A stretch of 64,000 nt of DNA from Leishmania martiniquensis (taxonomy: Eukaryota; Euglenozoa; Kinetoplastea; Trypanosomatida; Trypanosomatidae). The notes beneath the pieces are model-generated. The model was given only the letters and a program-made list of their open reading frames with translations. It did no database searches and was not told the DNA's origin. Both the position numbers and the translations under genes were made by a program. Below, piece by piece: positions 30,683 through 41,000 of the stretch. How positions within the stretch are numbered: the stretch's first letter is position 1; each line of letters starts with the position of its first letter. The stretch is from positions 329,436-393,435 of the forward strand of contig NC_090150.1 in assembly GCF_017916325.1 (NCBI RefSeq). Direction: 5' to 3'.

Positions 30683-32208
30683 GAGGATGAGCGCCTGTCA
30701 GTAGCAGAGAGGAAGGGGAAGAAAAGGGAGAAGAGGTGGGGGGGCTGTATACGGGAAAGAGTAGGGAGGAAGAAGAGAGTGAGGGGATGGCCGCTTCCGG
30801 TATGCGATGACATCCCACCGCCTCCTCCCTCCTCTTCTATCGCTGTCTTTTTATCGGTGGCTCCCGCACTGTTTCCGCATGTGGTCCGCTTTCTTCTTTC
30901 CGTTGGCGGCTCTCCCTTTCGCCTGTCTCCAATCTCTCGCCCATCACCTCTCCCTCTTCTTGCTGGTCTGCTCCTCCTCCACCCTCTTCGTCTGTCTCGC
31001 GTGAGCTGTGCTGCCTCACGTCCGCCTACGCGGCCTTCGTTCTTTTCCCTCGTCCTTTCTGCTCCGCCCTCTCCCCCTTCCCCACCCTACCACCCACCAC
31101 CCTTTCTTTCTCTGGCCAAAGGTGCACTGTAGAGCATGCGACCGCGCCACTCGTGTCCTTCCTGTGCAAGCAAGGAGGCGAGGTGTAAGGCCTGGAGCGG
31201 CGGACGGGTGTGGAGTGCGTAGAAACCACGGCCAGTGTGGTGGGAGTGTGGGGGGGAGCTCTACCGCTGCGGACGCGGGTGTTGGGGAGCAGCACAGACC
31301 GCGATCTCTGCTTCCACAGCGTACTCTCGCCGGCTCCATCACAACAGGCACGAAAAGAGGTCCTCTCATTTTGCAGTATCTCGACGCTTCAAGGGCTTTT
31401 GTCGGAGAGAGGCCCCGAGACGAAGACGCGCGTACGTCTCAGCTCCCCCACACACACACACACACCGCCGTGTGTTCGTGTCTTTTGACTCTCCATTTGT
31501 TCACCTTGCGTGTGCTCCGATAATTTCGCTGCAATCAAGGGCCTCCCTACTTGCCCCCCTCCCCCTCCCTCTCCGCCTCAAACCGTACTCTTCCCCTTTC
31601 TTCGTTCGCTATTTCTCTGCTGTTGTCATGCGGTGGAGCTCTCCCTGTTGCGCGCCTGTGCCTTCTGTGCATGAGTGTGCTCTTTCGAGTGCGTCTGTGC
31701 ATGTGCGTGGCCGTAGTCGTCTGCGATTTGCTTCTTGTGCCGTTTGGGGGGCGTCTCAGCGGCTCGTCAAAAGGAGAACGTTAGTGGAAATGCCTGTTGG
31801 GGCCAGCTCGCGTGTCACTGATATTATTGGCCTTGGTAAGGCGGCCAACGACAGGGATGCGTGTGGACTGTATGTTGCACGTTCGGTTGCGCGCTTAGCC
31901 GTGCACATGCACCCGCTGTGCGGCTGGGCCGTCGAGCAACAGACTCATGATGGATGCAGGCACGGCGCCGTTGTCGTCACGTCTCTACCCTCCCCTTCTT
32001 CCCCTCGGCCACCCTTCCCCTGTTCCGTTATGGCGCTCTTCTGCCGACACACGCGCGCATCTTCTCCACCAAGGGCCGCTTCCCCTTAACCCCTCCACCC
32101 GCATCCAAACACATCTTGGACGGAGATTCGTTTCTTGTGCGTGCGTACACAATAGATCACACGACAATCTTATTCCTTACGCTCGTCAAGGTCTTTCCAT
32201 AGTCCAAG
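30683..32208 (+). other. Long intergenic spacer (1.5 kb), 3' region of amastin-like gene
   Basis: C/T-rich over about 30805-31110, a (CA)n at 31449-31464, GC-rich middle without coding signal, and an AG at 32201-32202 only 7 nt before the next ATG. Long 3' UTRs carrying stage-specific control elements are common for amastin genes; none is recognised here by sequence. Confidence 0.5.
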
Positions 32209-32658
32209 ATGGAGAAACTTGTCCGTGCCAGCATGAACTACACCATCTTTGGCCTGGCCTCTGGCTTGTACTGGCGCGAGCTCACGAAGCACCTCAGGTA
32301 CGTGAGCAACGGTACATCGCAACTGCGTGTCGTGCATACGCACTGTTTCGCCCTTGGCAGCTTCTTTTTCTTGTTTGTCCTGCTGCTGGAGAAGTCTTTT
32401 TCCCTCACCACGCAGAAGAACTACAAGAAGTTCTACGTAACGTACAATATCGGGCTCGGCATCACACTCATGATGATGCTGGTCCACGGCACCCTGACGG
32501 TCGTTGGAAAGGACCAGAATAGCCGCCTCATCTCATGGGCCGCCGGTCTGGGCCACATCTTCATGAGCGTGGGTTTTGGCTACTTCTACAACGTCCTCTT
32601 GGGCGCTGTGCGCGCGTCGAGTGGCACAGCGCAGAAGACGACAAGGGCGAGCTCGTGA
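32209..32658 (+). CDS. DUF2871 family four-TM membrane protein
   Basis: Predicted protein of 149 aa, the last gene of the plus-strand string. It has four hydrophobic helices (about 10-25, 43-63, 76-98, 111-132). The pattern LASGLYWRELTK near the N-terminus, VVHTHCFALGSFFFLFVLLL in helix 2 and LMMMLVHGTL in helix 3 matches the small DUF2871 membrane family, which is known to me mainly from Firmicutes. Conserved His residues in helices 2 and 3 could bind a metal or heme, but no function is established. Such a protein in a trypanosomatid suggests acquisition from bacteria. Base composition and flanks are ordinary for this genome, so it is well ameliorated. Confidence 0.7.
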   Translation: MEKLVRASMNYTIFGLASGLYWRELTKHLRYVSNGTSQLRVVHTHCFALGSFFFLFVLLLEKSFSLTTQKNYKKFYVTYNIGLGITLMMMLVHGTLTVVGKDQNSRLISWAAGLGHIFMSVGFGYFYNVLLGAVRASSGTAQKTTRASS

Positions 32659-33347
32659 GTCCGAGCAAAGCAGAAAGGTCCACTCGGCCCCGTTCCGTCC
32701 TTTGCCCTTTCGCGTTTGCCTTTCCGCTCTTCCAGTGCGCCTTGCCCTTCTCTACACCGAGACGCAAATACACTCAAAACTTACGCTTTTATCTTATTAT
32801 TATGCTCGCTACAGGCCCCCCTCCCCGCGTACCTGTCTCCGCAATTCTTTCCTCCACCCCTCCTTTCAGCTCTGGCGCGGGTCGGCGTCAAGGCAAAGCA
32901 CGGCGCCCATGCAGAAACCTCTTCGTTGCATTTCAGTTCCCACACACACACACAGACAACAGCCAGTATGTAATGCTGCTGTGAAGACCAATGCGGCCGT
33001 TTGCAGTGGGCGCCTTCTAAACATGTCCCACATTTCGCCCACCATCGCGAGACTTTCTTTAACCCAGCCCTCACCCCCATAACCATTGCCTCACCGAACT
33101 CTGCCGCCAAACTGAAAAAAAAAAAACAGGAGTGAAACCTCTTCAGGGTTCAACTCACGAGCGATAAGGCACCCCGCTCTTCATTGCAACACGCCGCGCT
33201 TATCTATCCAAGAATCTTCACACCAAAACACCCCAGCCCCCCACCCTACCCACGCCCACAACTACCCCGACAACCCCCTTGCCCGCGACCCCCACGATTG
33301 CCACAGACTCTCCTGTCTACGCCAAATAACTGCACCACACCCACCAG
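32659..33347 (+). other. 3' end of plus-strand gene string and approach to Pol III island
   Basis: Contains pyrimidine-rich 3' flank, (CA)n at 32940-32955, an A13 run at about 33114-33127, and C/A-rich sequence 33190-33347. Pol II transcription of the plus-strand string is expected to end within or after this stretch. No gene seen. Confidence 0.5.
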
Positions 33348-33419
33348 TTCTCGGTAGTATAGTGGTTAGTATACCCGCCTGTCACGCGGGTGACCCGGGT
33401 TCAATTCCCGGCCGGGAAG
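33348..33419 (+). tRNA. tRNA-Asp (GTC)
   Basis: A 72-nt cloverleaf: acceptor TTCTCGG pairs with CCGGGAA, discriminator G. The anticodon stem CCCGC/GCGGG closes a 7-nt loop CTGTCAC with anticodon GTC. The T arm reads GGGTTCAATTCCC (B box). Transcribed by RNA polymerase III; five Ts at 33420-33424 follow at once. It faces tRNA-Glu 43 bp away in the convergent strand-switch region. Confidence 0.95.
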
Positions 33420-33424
33420 TTTTT
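33420..33424 (+). terminator. Pol III T-run after tRNA-Asp
   Basis: Five consecutive T residues directly after the discriminator base; the usual RNA polymerase III stop signal. Confidence 0.8.
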
Positions 33425-33456
33425 CGGCTACACAAAGCCACTGCCACCCTTTCGAG

Positions 33457-33460
33457 AAAA
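33457..33460 (-). terminator. Pol III T-run after tRNA-Glu
   Basis: Four Ts in the minus-strand sense, two bases after the discriminator base of tRNA-Glu. Confidence 0.65.
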
Positions 33461-33462
33461 TT

Positions 33463-33534
33463 TTCCGATGCCGGGGATCGAACCCGGGTCTAGCGGGTGA
33501 GAGCCGCTTGTTCTATCCACTATACCACATCGGA
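33463..33534 (-). tRNA. tRNA-Glu (CTC)
   Basis: On the minus strand: acceptor TCCGATG pairs with CATCGGA, discriminator A. The D arm region reads TGGTATAGTGG. The anticodon stem AGCGG/CCGCT encloses loop CTCTCAC, giving anticodon CTC. The T arm is CCGGGTTCGATCCCCGG. It is 72 nt long, without intron. It converges on tRNA-Asp, with TTTT (minus-strand sense, 33457-33460) downstream as terminator. Confidence 0.95.
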
Positions 33535-33609
33535 CTTATCACACGCTTCGCCTGCAAGAACCACTCTCATACCCTCGCCCCACCGCCAGCGTGCCGCGCA
33601 CCCCCCCTC

Positions 33610-33722
33610 CAGCACGACCACACTTGAGTGAAAGCACCATATCCCGTCCGATTTGTGAAGCACTCACAGGCTCAGTTAGTACTAAGGTCAGTGATGACTC
33701 GGGAACCCTGAGTGCCGTACTC
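33610..33722 (+). rRNA. 5S rRNA gene, variant or pseudogene
   Basis: The sequence contains long stretches of kinetoplastid 5S rRNA: CACCATATCCCGTCCGATTT, then GTGAAG, a GCACTCACAGG block, GTCAGTGATGACTCGGGAAC and a closing GTGCCGTACTC. It is about 113 nt where about 118-120 is usual. Compared with the 5S I know from the group, five bases appear missing where GTGAAG joins GCACTC (around 33659-33661). That is in the loop-A/box-A part of the internal promoter. The 5' end (AGCACGACC) pairs with the 3' end (TGCCGTACT) with one mismatch and lacks the first G. TTTT follows at 33723-33726. In Leishmania, 5S genes are dispersed and often lie beside tRNA genes, which fits. Whether it is expressed cannot be told. 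Confidence 0.8.
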
Positions 33723-33726
33723 TTTT
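33723..33726 (+). terminator. Pol III T-run after 5S rRNA
   Basis: TTTT one base after the 3' end of the 5S-like sequence. Confidence 0.55.
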
Positions 33727-33783
33727 CTTTCTCCCGGGCCGCCTGCCCCGCCACAGCCGGCGGCACCCGGGACCTGCCCGGGG

Positions 33784-36700
33784 GGGGCCCCTCCGGGAAG
33801 CAGGCGCCACCCATCAAAGCGGCCACGCCACGCCGCAGGGCACCGCACCGCCCCACCCACCCCCACAGCGAGGGGCCCCGGCGCACAGCCGCCCCACGGG
33901 CGGAACCCACCGCACCACCGGAAGCGCGGCCCGCCAAGCGGGCGCCCGAACACGACGCAAAGAAAAGAACTATGTCTTTTTGGAGGGCACCACGCGCGCA
34001 CCAAACGCCGGAAAGGGGGCGGGAGCGGGACGCGCCCAGGTCGCCGCCGCCCCGCCGACGAAACGACACCCACAACCCGCCCCCCACCCCCGGCACAGGC
34101 GGCGCGGCGTTTGGCGGGGATACGGGGGGCCGCCAGGGCCCCTCAACAGAAACCGCCACCAAGCCCCCGCACCGCACCAAAGCGCGCCCCCGAGCCCGCC
34201 ACCCGAAAGAGCGGCAAGGCACGACAAAAAGGCATCGCCGCCTTTCCCCCAGCCCGCAGCCGTAGCACCCTCACATCGGCCGTTTTTCACGCCATGGCAG
34301 CCGCACCACCCCCACTGCCCTCTCGGCGAGAAGTTCTGGAAGCCAAACTTCCCAACGATCTCTGGACTAAGCGAAAGCTCAGCTATTGGAGAAAAAAACA
34401 GCTACGTTCTCGCGGAAGAAAAAGGGCGAAACTGAGCAGCAAAGTGGCGACCACCAACGCTGCCCTCTTCAGGTCGCTGTCCGCCGCGGGCCGCGAGGAG
34501 AACATCAGAAGCTAAAGCGTCGGCGGGCCTTCCCAGGGTTCTCGTTCTCTGTTCTTCAGGAATCGCTTCAAGAAAGCACCCAGTGGAAATGCCTTTGGAT
34601 GTCACTAAAAGGCTGGAAAGCAAGGCGCATTCATTTACCAGAGCACCGGATAACCCCACCAAGCCATCACAGCGCCCCCCACACGGGAGCCGCCCGCAGG
34701 CAGCCAAGCGAAAGATTTTTTCTGGAGATGCATTCCCCCGCGCAAATGCGCTTCTAGAGCCGTGAAAGCTGGGCAATGGAAGCAATTCATCGATCTCGAC
34801 TCCAAGAGCCCCCACAGTCTTCGATTTCAGTGTCGACTCGGCATGGTGGCCAAAGCGTTCTCGTGGGAAAACTGCCTTTTTCACGAAGAACCTATTATAT
34901 ATGGCACGAAAACACCTAAAAACTGAGGAAAACGAGCGTGGTGTGATGATCTTCATCCAAAGGCACAAACACGGGGGGGCCCTTCTCGATGTAGGGTTGG
35001 CTTTGGGATCAAGTAGGGCAAGCCGCCCTTGTCTTTAGGAACAGCTCCTGCAAGTCCTGGAAAACTGGAAAAAAAGTAGCCCCTGCAAAAGGCCTGCGCT
35101 GCTACTCGGTGAAGCCGGCTTCAAATGGCCTATTCTCAAAAAAAATGCGAGATCTTTATTCTTTATCATGGCCTCCTCGTGAGGGGTGACCGGGTAAAAT
35201 GTCGGGCGGGTGCTTCGAAACGCCTTAATAAACTTTTCGCGGGAGAAAGAGGGCCACGGGTGTGCTTCACAACATGCTTTTCGACGCCACCCAGACCCCT
35301 CCAAAGATTCGCCTTGGCGCCGGAACCATCGCGCCCTTTTCGACGCGGCAAAAAAAAAACCAGGGCGCCAAACCCGCAGCGGAGACAAAGCGGGGAGGGC
35401 GAGCACCGCCAAAGATGTTATCATTAACAAAACCCCAAACGCAAGCGTTCATGCAGGGAGAAAAGCACCGCATGAAGGAATGTTTTTCCCCGTGGCATAT
35501 TTTTTTCGAAAGCAGATAACGCTTTTCATTGGGTCAAGGCGCTGCCGAGCCACAGGCGCTTTTAGTTCAAGATGCGCTTCGTCCAAAATGGACCGACAGA
35601 GTAATCCCGCGATCCTTTTTTGGCCACACCCAGTGGCGCACAGCAACTTGTCTAAGGCCGCCCTCTGCCTGTGGGGGGGGGAAGTTTCGTTCCTTTTGTA
35701 CCTGACATCAAAGCAAAGTCGGCAGGTCCACGCGCCCAACATCAACCCACCGGGGATAAGCATAAAGAGGCGCACCCCGCCCCAAGGAGAGCCGAGTAAG
35801 AAAAGAGCTGGGCCGCGCCGCTGGTAACACCACCGGGCTTTACGGAAACCGGAAGGGTGACAAAAAACGCCCGCATAGGGACAAAGACTCCTTGAAAAGC
35901 GCGCAAGGCCTGAAGGAATTAGAGGTTTCCAGCTCTTTTTCTTAAACGTTTCGGCGCTACTTTAAATGCGCAAGCGATGCCCCCAGGTCGCCGGCAAACC
36001 CCCCGGCCGGCCTCCCGCCGCCAACGACCAACGGCGCCAAACCAAAGGGCCCCCGGCGCCACGAGGCGCCGGCCTCCCCTTGCGGAAAAACCGCCGCAAG
36101 CCCCGCACCGCACCCCGACACACGTGCGAAGAAAAAACGAAAAGGCAAAGCATATTTTAGGCAAGTCGAACCCTAAACACAATTTTGACACCACGCACAC
36201 CTAGGCCTCCCATGCCCGCCCTCTCGCGAAGTCAGCCACAACCCCGCTGAAGAAGCCCAGGCCGCCGAAGGATCCCCCCGCGCCATAAATTTCTGTCACC
36301 TATCAGAAGAAAAAGAAAGCCTAGCTCTTTTGCAAAGGGACGCCCCGGCCCCCCAAAAAACAGTGCACACGTTTCGGGTTTTCCAGGCGGCCTTGCCGCC
36401 TAACGGGGTTATGGGGGGACAATAAAATATTAGGGGTGGCGGTGGCGCGCGCGCCCGCCACTAGTTTTCTTTGTTGGAGAAAAAAATACCTGCGGCAAAG
36501 ACGGATGAAAACAAAGGAGACCATGCGTTTCACACAGTGGGCGCCCGGAGCCGCTAACGCGTAAGGGTCGGCCGTATTGGGGTTTGCTGGCCGCCAGAGG
36601 CTTTTCGCAAAAAAACAACTATTTCCGACGCATGGGGGGCATAAAGATTTTGCGTTACGAGAGGACTGCCCCCCCGTCGCATTGCAAAGGGCCTAGGCCG

Positions 36701-37846
36701 CGGCGAGGCCCTGCTTTTGTTTGCGCGCCTATTGTCCTGAGTGGCCGAAAAATGGCCGGGACGGCGCCTCGGTTGCTGGTGTGTTCTTTGAACGTATTCG
36801 GCTGACGGGGCCAGGGGGGCGACGAGGATCCCCAGCAAAAAGGCGCGCCGCCCGGTTTCTCCATTTTGTCTTTTTCGCTCTGTGGATGTCCCGTGGACTT
36901 TTTTCTGGGGCTGGGGGCTTGTAAAGACCCCCACCTTCTTTTGGGCGCCCTGTAAGCACGACAGGGCCGAGGCGCGCCCCCGCCGGGGGTTTTCTTGCAA
37001 AATAACGCGCCTGTGGGTGGTGGGTTTCGCTGGTGTTTGCGGGGCGGCTGCCTGTGGGGTCTGGCCGGGGGGCTTTCTTGGGTCAGCCGGGGGGGCCTAG
37101 GAGCGCCTGTGGCAGGGGGGATTCCCGAAGCCCCGTTTTTCGCTCCCTACAAACAAATTCCAGGCCGCCTTTCCAGAAATCTTTTTACCTGACCACCTCT
37201 GCCGCTGGGGAAGCATCATAACTGGGGGGGGCTCTCTATACCCTCTTCAAAAAGCATGCGGGTTGTTGCAAAAACATTTTTATTCGTTTGGGGGCTGGGC
37301 TGCGCGGGGCCCCGTTTCCGTGTCGGGGGGGGGCGCCGAGCGCCAGCTTGTCGGGCCCCAAAACCTTTCCCCAACACCCACCCGCCCCCATCCCCCCAAA
37401 GCCATCTGCAAAAGCCAAAAGCGACTGGCATGCACAGGGGGCTGGTTGAGGAGCGGCTTTGAATGCCCGGCCGCTTTGCCACCCGCACCCCAAAGAGCCC
37501 CAAAGAGAATACCCTTCCGCCTGCCGAAAACCCCTTCCCATTTTCATTCGACCAAACACTGAGCGCATACCAATGCTTCCGTTTTAATAACTGAAAAAAT
37601 GACCCCCTCAAACTTCAGACAAGCGCTTTTTTGTCGTGGTTCCCATAATATTGCTTGCTTAGTCAATTTGTGTGGATCAAAATACTCTCTTTTCCGGCCC
37701 AAAGGCTTTTTTGCTCAAGATGCCGCCATATTGCTTCCTAGGTGCCCCCTCTGTTGGGAAGCAAAAGCGTTGAGAAGTCACATGCCCTTAGTTTTCGAAC
37801 CAGACTGCTCAAAAACGCTGAGCCAAAACAACAGCTTTTATCGAAA
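33784..37846 (+). repeat. Left arm of 8.3-kb palindrome (inverted repeat)
   Basis: This 4,063-bp stretch is the reverse complement of 38048-42110. Mirror pairs add up to 75894 at the outer end (33784/42110), at 35035/40859, at 37236/38658 and at the inner end (37846/38048). Between about 36000 and 36810 the sum is 75895, because of two one-base indels that cancel. I found one substitution (near 35184; Asp versus Asn in one reading). The sequence has many runs of G, A or T of 6 to 10, no CA/TG microsatellites and no polypyrimidine-AG units, unlike all neighbouring spacers. ORFs up to about 205 codons exist in several frames, but none resembles a known protein. The left end abuts a 5S rRNA gene. 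Confidence 0.92.
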
Positions 37847-38047
37847 CTGCGTGCTTTTGAAAAAGAGCGGCCTTGTATTCGAGGCCCCGTTTGCAGCCAC
37901 AGCGAGTGGCTTCCTTCCTTTAATTCCAACAACAAAGGCAAGTTTTTGTTTATACTTACGCAAAGGCGAACTACCCTTGTGACCCTTTAGGGTATGTTCC
38001 CCATCCTCGCTCAAGGAAAGCTCCGATCTACATTCTTACAAACGACC
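37847..38047. other. Unique 201-bp spacer at the centre of the palindrome
   Basis: The only non-mirrored sequence between the arms. Identity stops after TCGAAA on the left (37841-37846) and before TTTCGA on the right (38048-38053). It is richer in A/T than the arms and includes a small palindromic ACCCTTTAGGGT (37982-37993). No ORF specific to it is convincing. A unique spacer of this size is what inverted duplication by strand switching, or a hairpin opening with nibbling, would leave. Confidence 0.85.
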
Positions 38048-41000
38048 TTTCGATAAAAGCTGTTGTTTTGGCTCAGCGTTTTTGAGCAGTCTGGTTCGAA
38101 AACTAAGGGCATGTGACTTCTCAACGCTTTTGCTTCCCAACAGAGGGGGCACCTAGGAAGCAATATGGCGGCATCTTGAGCAAAAAAGCCTTTGGGCCGG
38201 AAAAGAGAGTATTTTGATCCACACAAATTGACTAAGCAAGCAATATTATGGGAACCACGACAAAAAAGCGCTTGTCTGAAGTTTGAGGGGGTCATTTTTT
38301 CAGTTATTAAAACGGAAGCATTGGTATGCGCTCAGTGTTTGGTCGAATGAAAATGGGAAGGGGTTTTCGGCAGGCGGAAGGGTATTCTCTTTGGGGCTCT
38401 TTGGGGTGCGGGTGGCAAAGCGGCCGGGCATTCAAAGCCGCTCCTCAACCAGCCCCCTGTGCATGCCAGTCGCTTTTGGCTTTTGCAGATGGCTTTGGGG
38501 GGATGGGGGCGGGTGGGTGTTGGGGAAAGGTTTTGGGGCCCGACAAGCTGGCGCTCGGCGCCCCCCCCCGACACGGAAACGGGGCCCCGCGCAGCCCAGC
38601 CCCCAAACGAATAAAAATGTTTTTGCAACAACCCGCATGCTTTTTGAAGAGGGTATAGAGAGCCCCCCCCAGTTATGATGCTTCCCCAGCGGCAGAGGTG
38701 GTCAGGTAAAAAGATTTCTGGAAAGGCGGCCTGGAATTTGTTTGTAGGGAGCGAAAAACGGGGCTTCGGGAATCCCCCCTGCCACAGGCGCTCCTAGGCC
38801 CCCCCGGCTGACCCAAGAAAGCCCCCCGGCCAGACCCCACAGGCAGCCGCCCCGCAAACACCAGCGAAACCCACCACCCACAGGCGCGTTATTTTGCAAG
38901 AAAACCCCCGGCGGGGGCGCGCCTCGGCCCTGTCGTGCTTACAGGGCGCCCAAAAGAAGGTGGGGGTCTTTACAAGCCCCCAGCCCCAGAAAAAAGTCCA
39001 CGGGACATCCACAGAGCGAAAAAGACAAAATGGAGAAACCGGGCGGCGCGCCTTTTTGCTGGGGATCCTCGTCGCCCCCCCTGGCCCCGTCAGCCGAATA
39101 CGTTCAAAGAACACACCAGCAACCGAGGCGCCGTCCCGGCCATTTTTCGGCCACTCAGGACAATAGGCGCGCAAACAAAAGCAGGGCCTCGCCGCGGCCT
39201 AGGCCCTTTGCAATGCGACGGGGGGGCAGTCCTCTCGTAACGCAAAATCTTTATGCCCCCCATGCGTCGGAAATAGTTGTTTTTTTGCGAAAAGCCTCTG
39301 GCGGCCAGCAAACCCCAATACGGCCGACCCTTACGCGTTAGCGGCTCCGGGCGCCCACTGTGTGAAACGCATGGTCTCCTTTGTTTTCATCCGTCTTTGC
39401 CGCAGGTATTTTTTTCTCCAACAAAGAAAACTAGTGGCGGGCGCGCGCGCCACCGCCACCCCTAATATTTTATTGTCCCCCCATAACCCCGTTAGGCGGC
39501 AAGGCCGCCTGGAAAACCCGAAACGTGTGCACTGTTTTTTGGGGGGCCGGGGCGTCCCTTTGCAAAAGAGCTAGGCTTTCTTTTTCTTCTGATAGGTGAC
39601 AGAAATTTATGGCGCGGGGGGATCCTTCGGCGGCCTGGGCTTCTTCAGCGGGGTTGTGGCTGACTTCGCGAGAGGGCGGGCATGGGAGGCCTAGGTGTGC
39701 GTGGTGTCAAAATTGTGTTTAGGGTTCGACTTGCCTAAAATATGCTTTGCCTTTTCGTTTTTTCTTCGCACGTGTGTCGGGGTGCGGTGCGGGGCTTGCG
39801 GCGGTTTTTCCGCAAGGGGAGGCCGGCGCCTCGTGGCGCCGGGGGCCCTTTGGTTTGGCGCCGTTGGTCGTTGGCGGCGGGAGGCCGGCCGGGGGGTTTG
39901 CCGGCGACCTGGGGGCATCGCTTGCGCATTTAAAGTAGGCCGAAACGTTTAAGAAAAAGAGCTGGAAACCTCTAATTCCTTCAGGCCTTGCGCGCTTTTC
40001 AAGGAGTCTTTGTCCCTATGCGGGCGTTTTTTGTCACCCTTCCGGTTTCCGTAAAGCCCGGTGGTGTTACCAGCGGCGCGGCCCAGCTCTTTTCTTACTC
40101 GGCTCTCCTTGGGGCGGGGTGCGCCTCTTTATGCTTATCCCCGGTGGGTTGATGTTGGGCGCGTGGACCTGCCGACTTTGCTTTGATGTCAGGTACAAAA
40201 GGAACGAAACTTCCCCCCCCCACAGGCAGAGGGCGGCCTTAGACAAGTTGCTGTGCGCCACTGGGTGTGGCCAAAAAAGGATCGCGGGATTACTCTGTCG
40301 GTCCATTTTGGACGAAGCGCATCTTGAACTAAAAGCGCCTGTGGCTCGGCAGCGCCTTGACCCAATGAAAAGCGTTATCTGCTTTCGAAAAAAATATGCC
40401 ACGGGGAAAAACATTCCTTCATGCGGTGCTTTTCTCCCTGCATGAACGCTTGCGTTTGGGGTTTTGTTAATGATAACATCTTTGGCGGTGCTCGCCCTCC
40501 CCGCTTTGTCTCCGCTGCGGGTTTGGCGCCCTGGTTTTTTTTTTGCCGCGTCGAAAAGGGCGCGATGGTTCCGGCGCCAAGGCGAATCTTTGGAGGGGTC
40601 TGGGTGGCGTCGAAAAGCATGTTGTGAAGCACACCCGTGGCCCTCTTTCTCCCGCGAAAAGTTTATTAAGGCGTTTCGAAGCACCCGCCCGACATTTTAC
40701 CCGGTTACCCCTCACGAGGAGGCCATGATAAAGAATAAAGATCTCGCATTTTTTTTGAGAATAGGCCATTTGAAGCCGGCTTCACCGAGTAGCAGCGCAG
40801 GCCTTTTGCAGGGGCTACTTTTTTTCCAGTTTTCCAGGACTTGCAGGAGCTGTTCCTAAAGACAAGGGCGGCTTGCCCTACTTGATCCCAAAGCCAACCC
40901 TACATCGAGAAGGGCCCCCCCGTGTTTGTGCCTTTGGATGAAGATCATCACACCACGCTCGTTTTCCTCAGTTTTTAGGTGTTTTCGTGCCATATATAAT

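Noticed and set aside
35210..35827. 205-codon ORF duplicated in both arms (mirror at 40067-40684)
   Set aside because: No recognisable domain, overlapping open frames on the other strand, and no splice acceptor context. Conservation between arms is just arm identity.
36165..36180. Telomere-like CCCTAA motifs in the arms
   Set aside because: Single isolated motifs (also near 37983), never tandem, so no evidence of telomeric origin.
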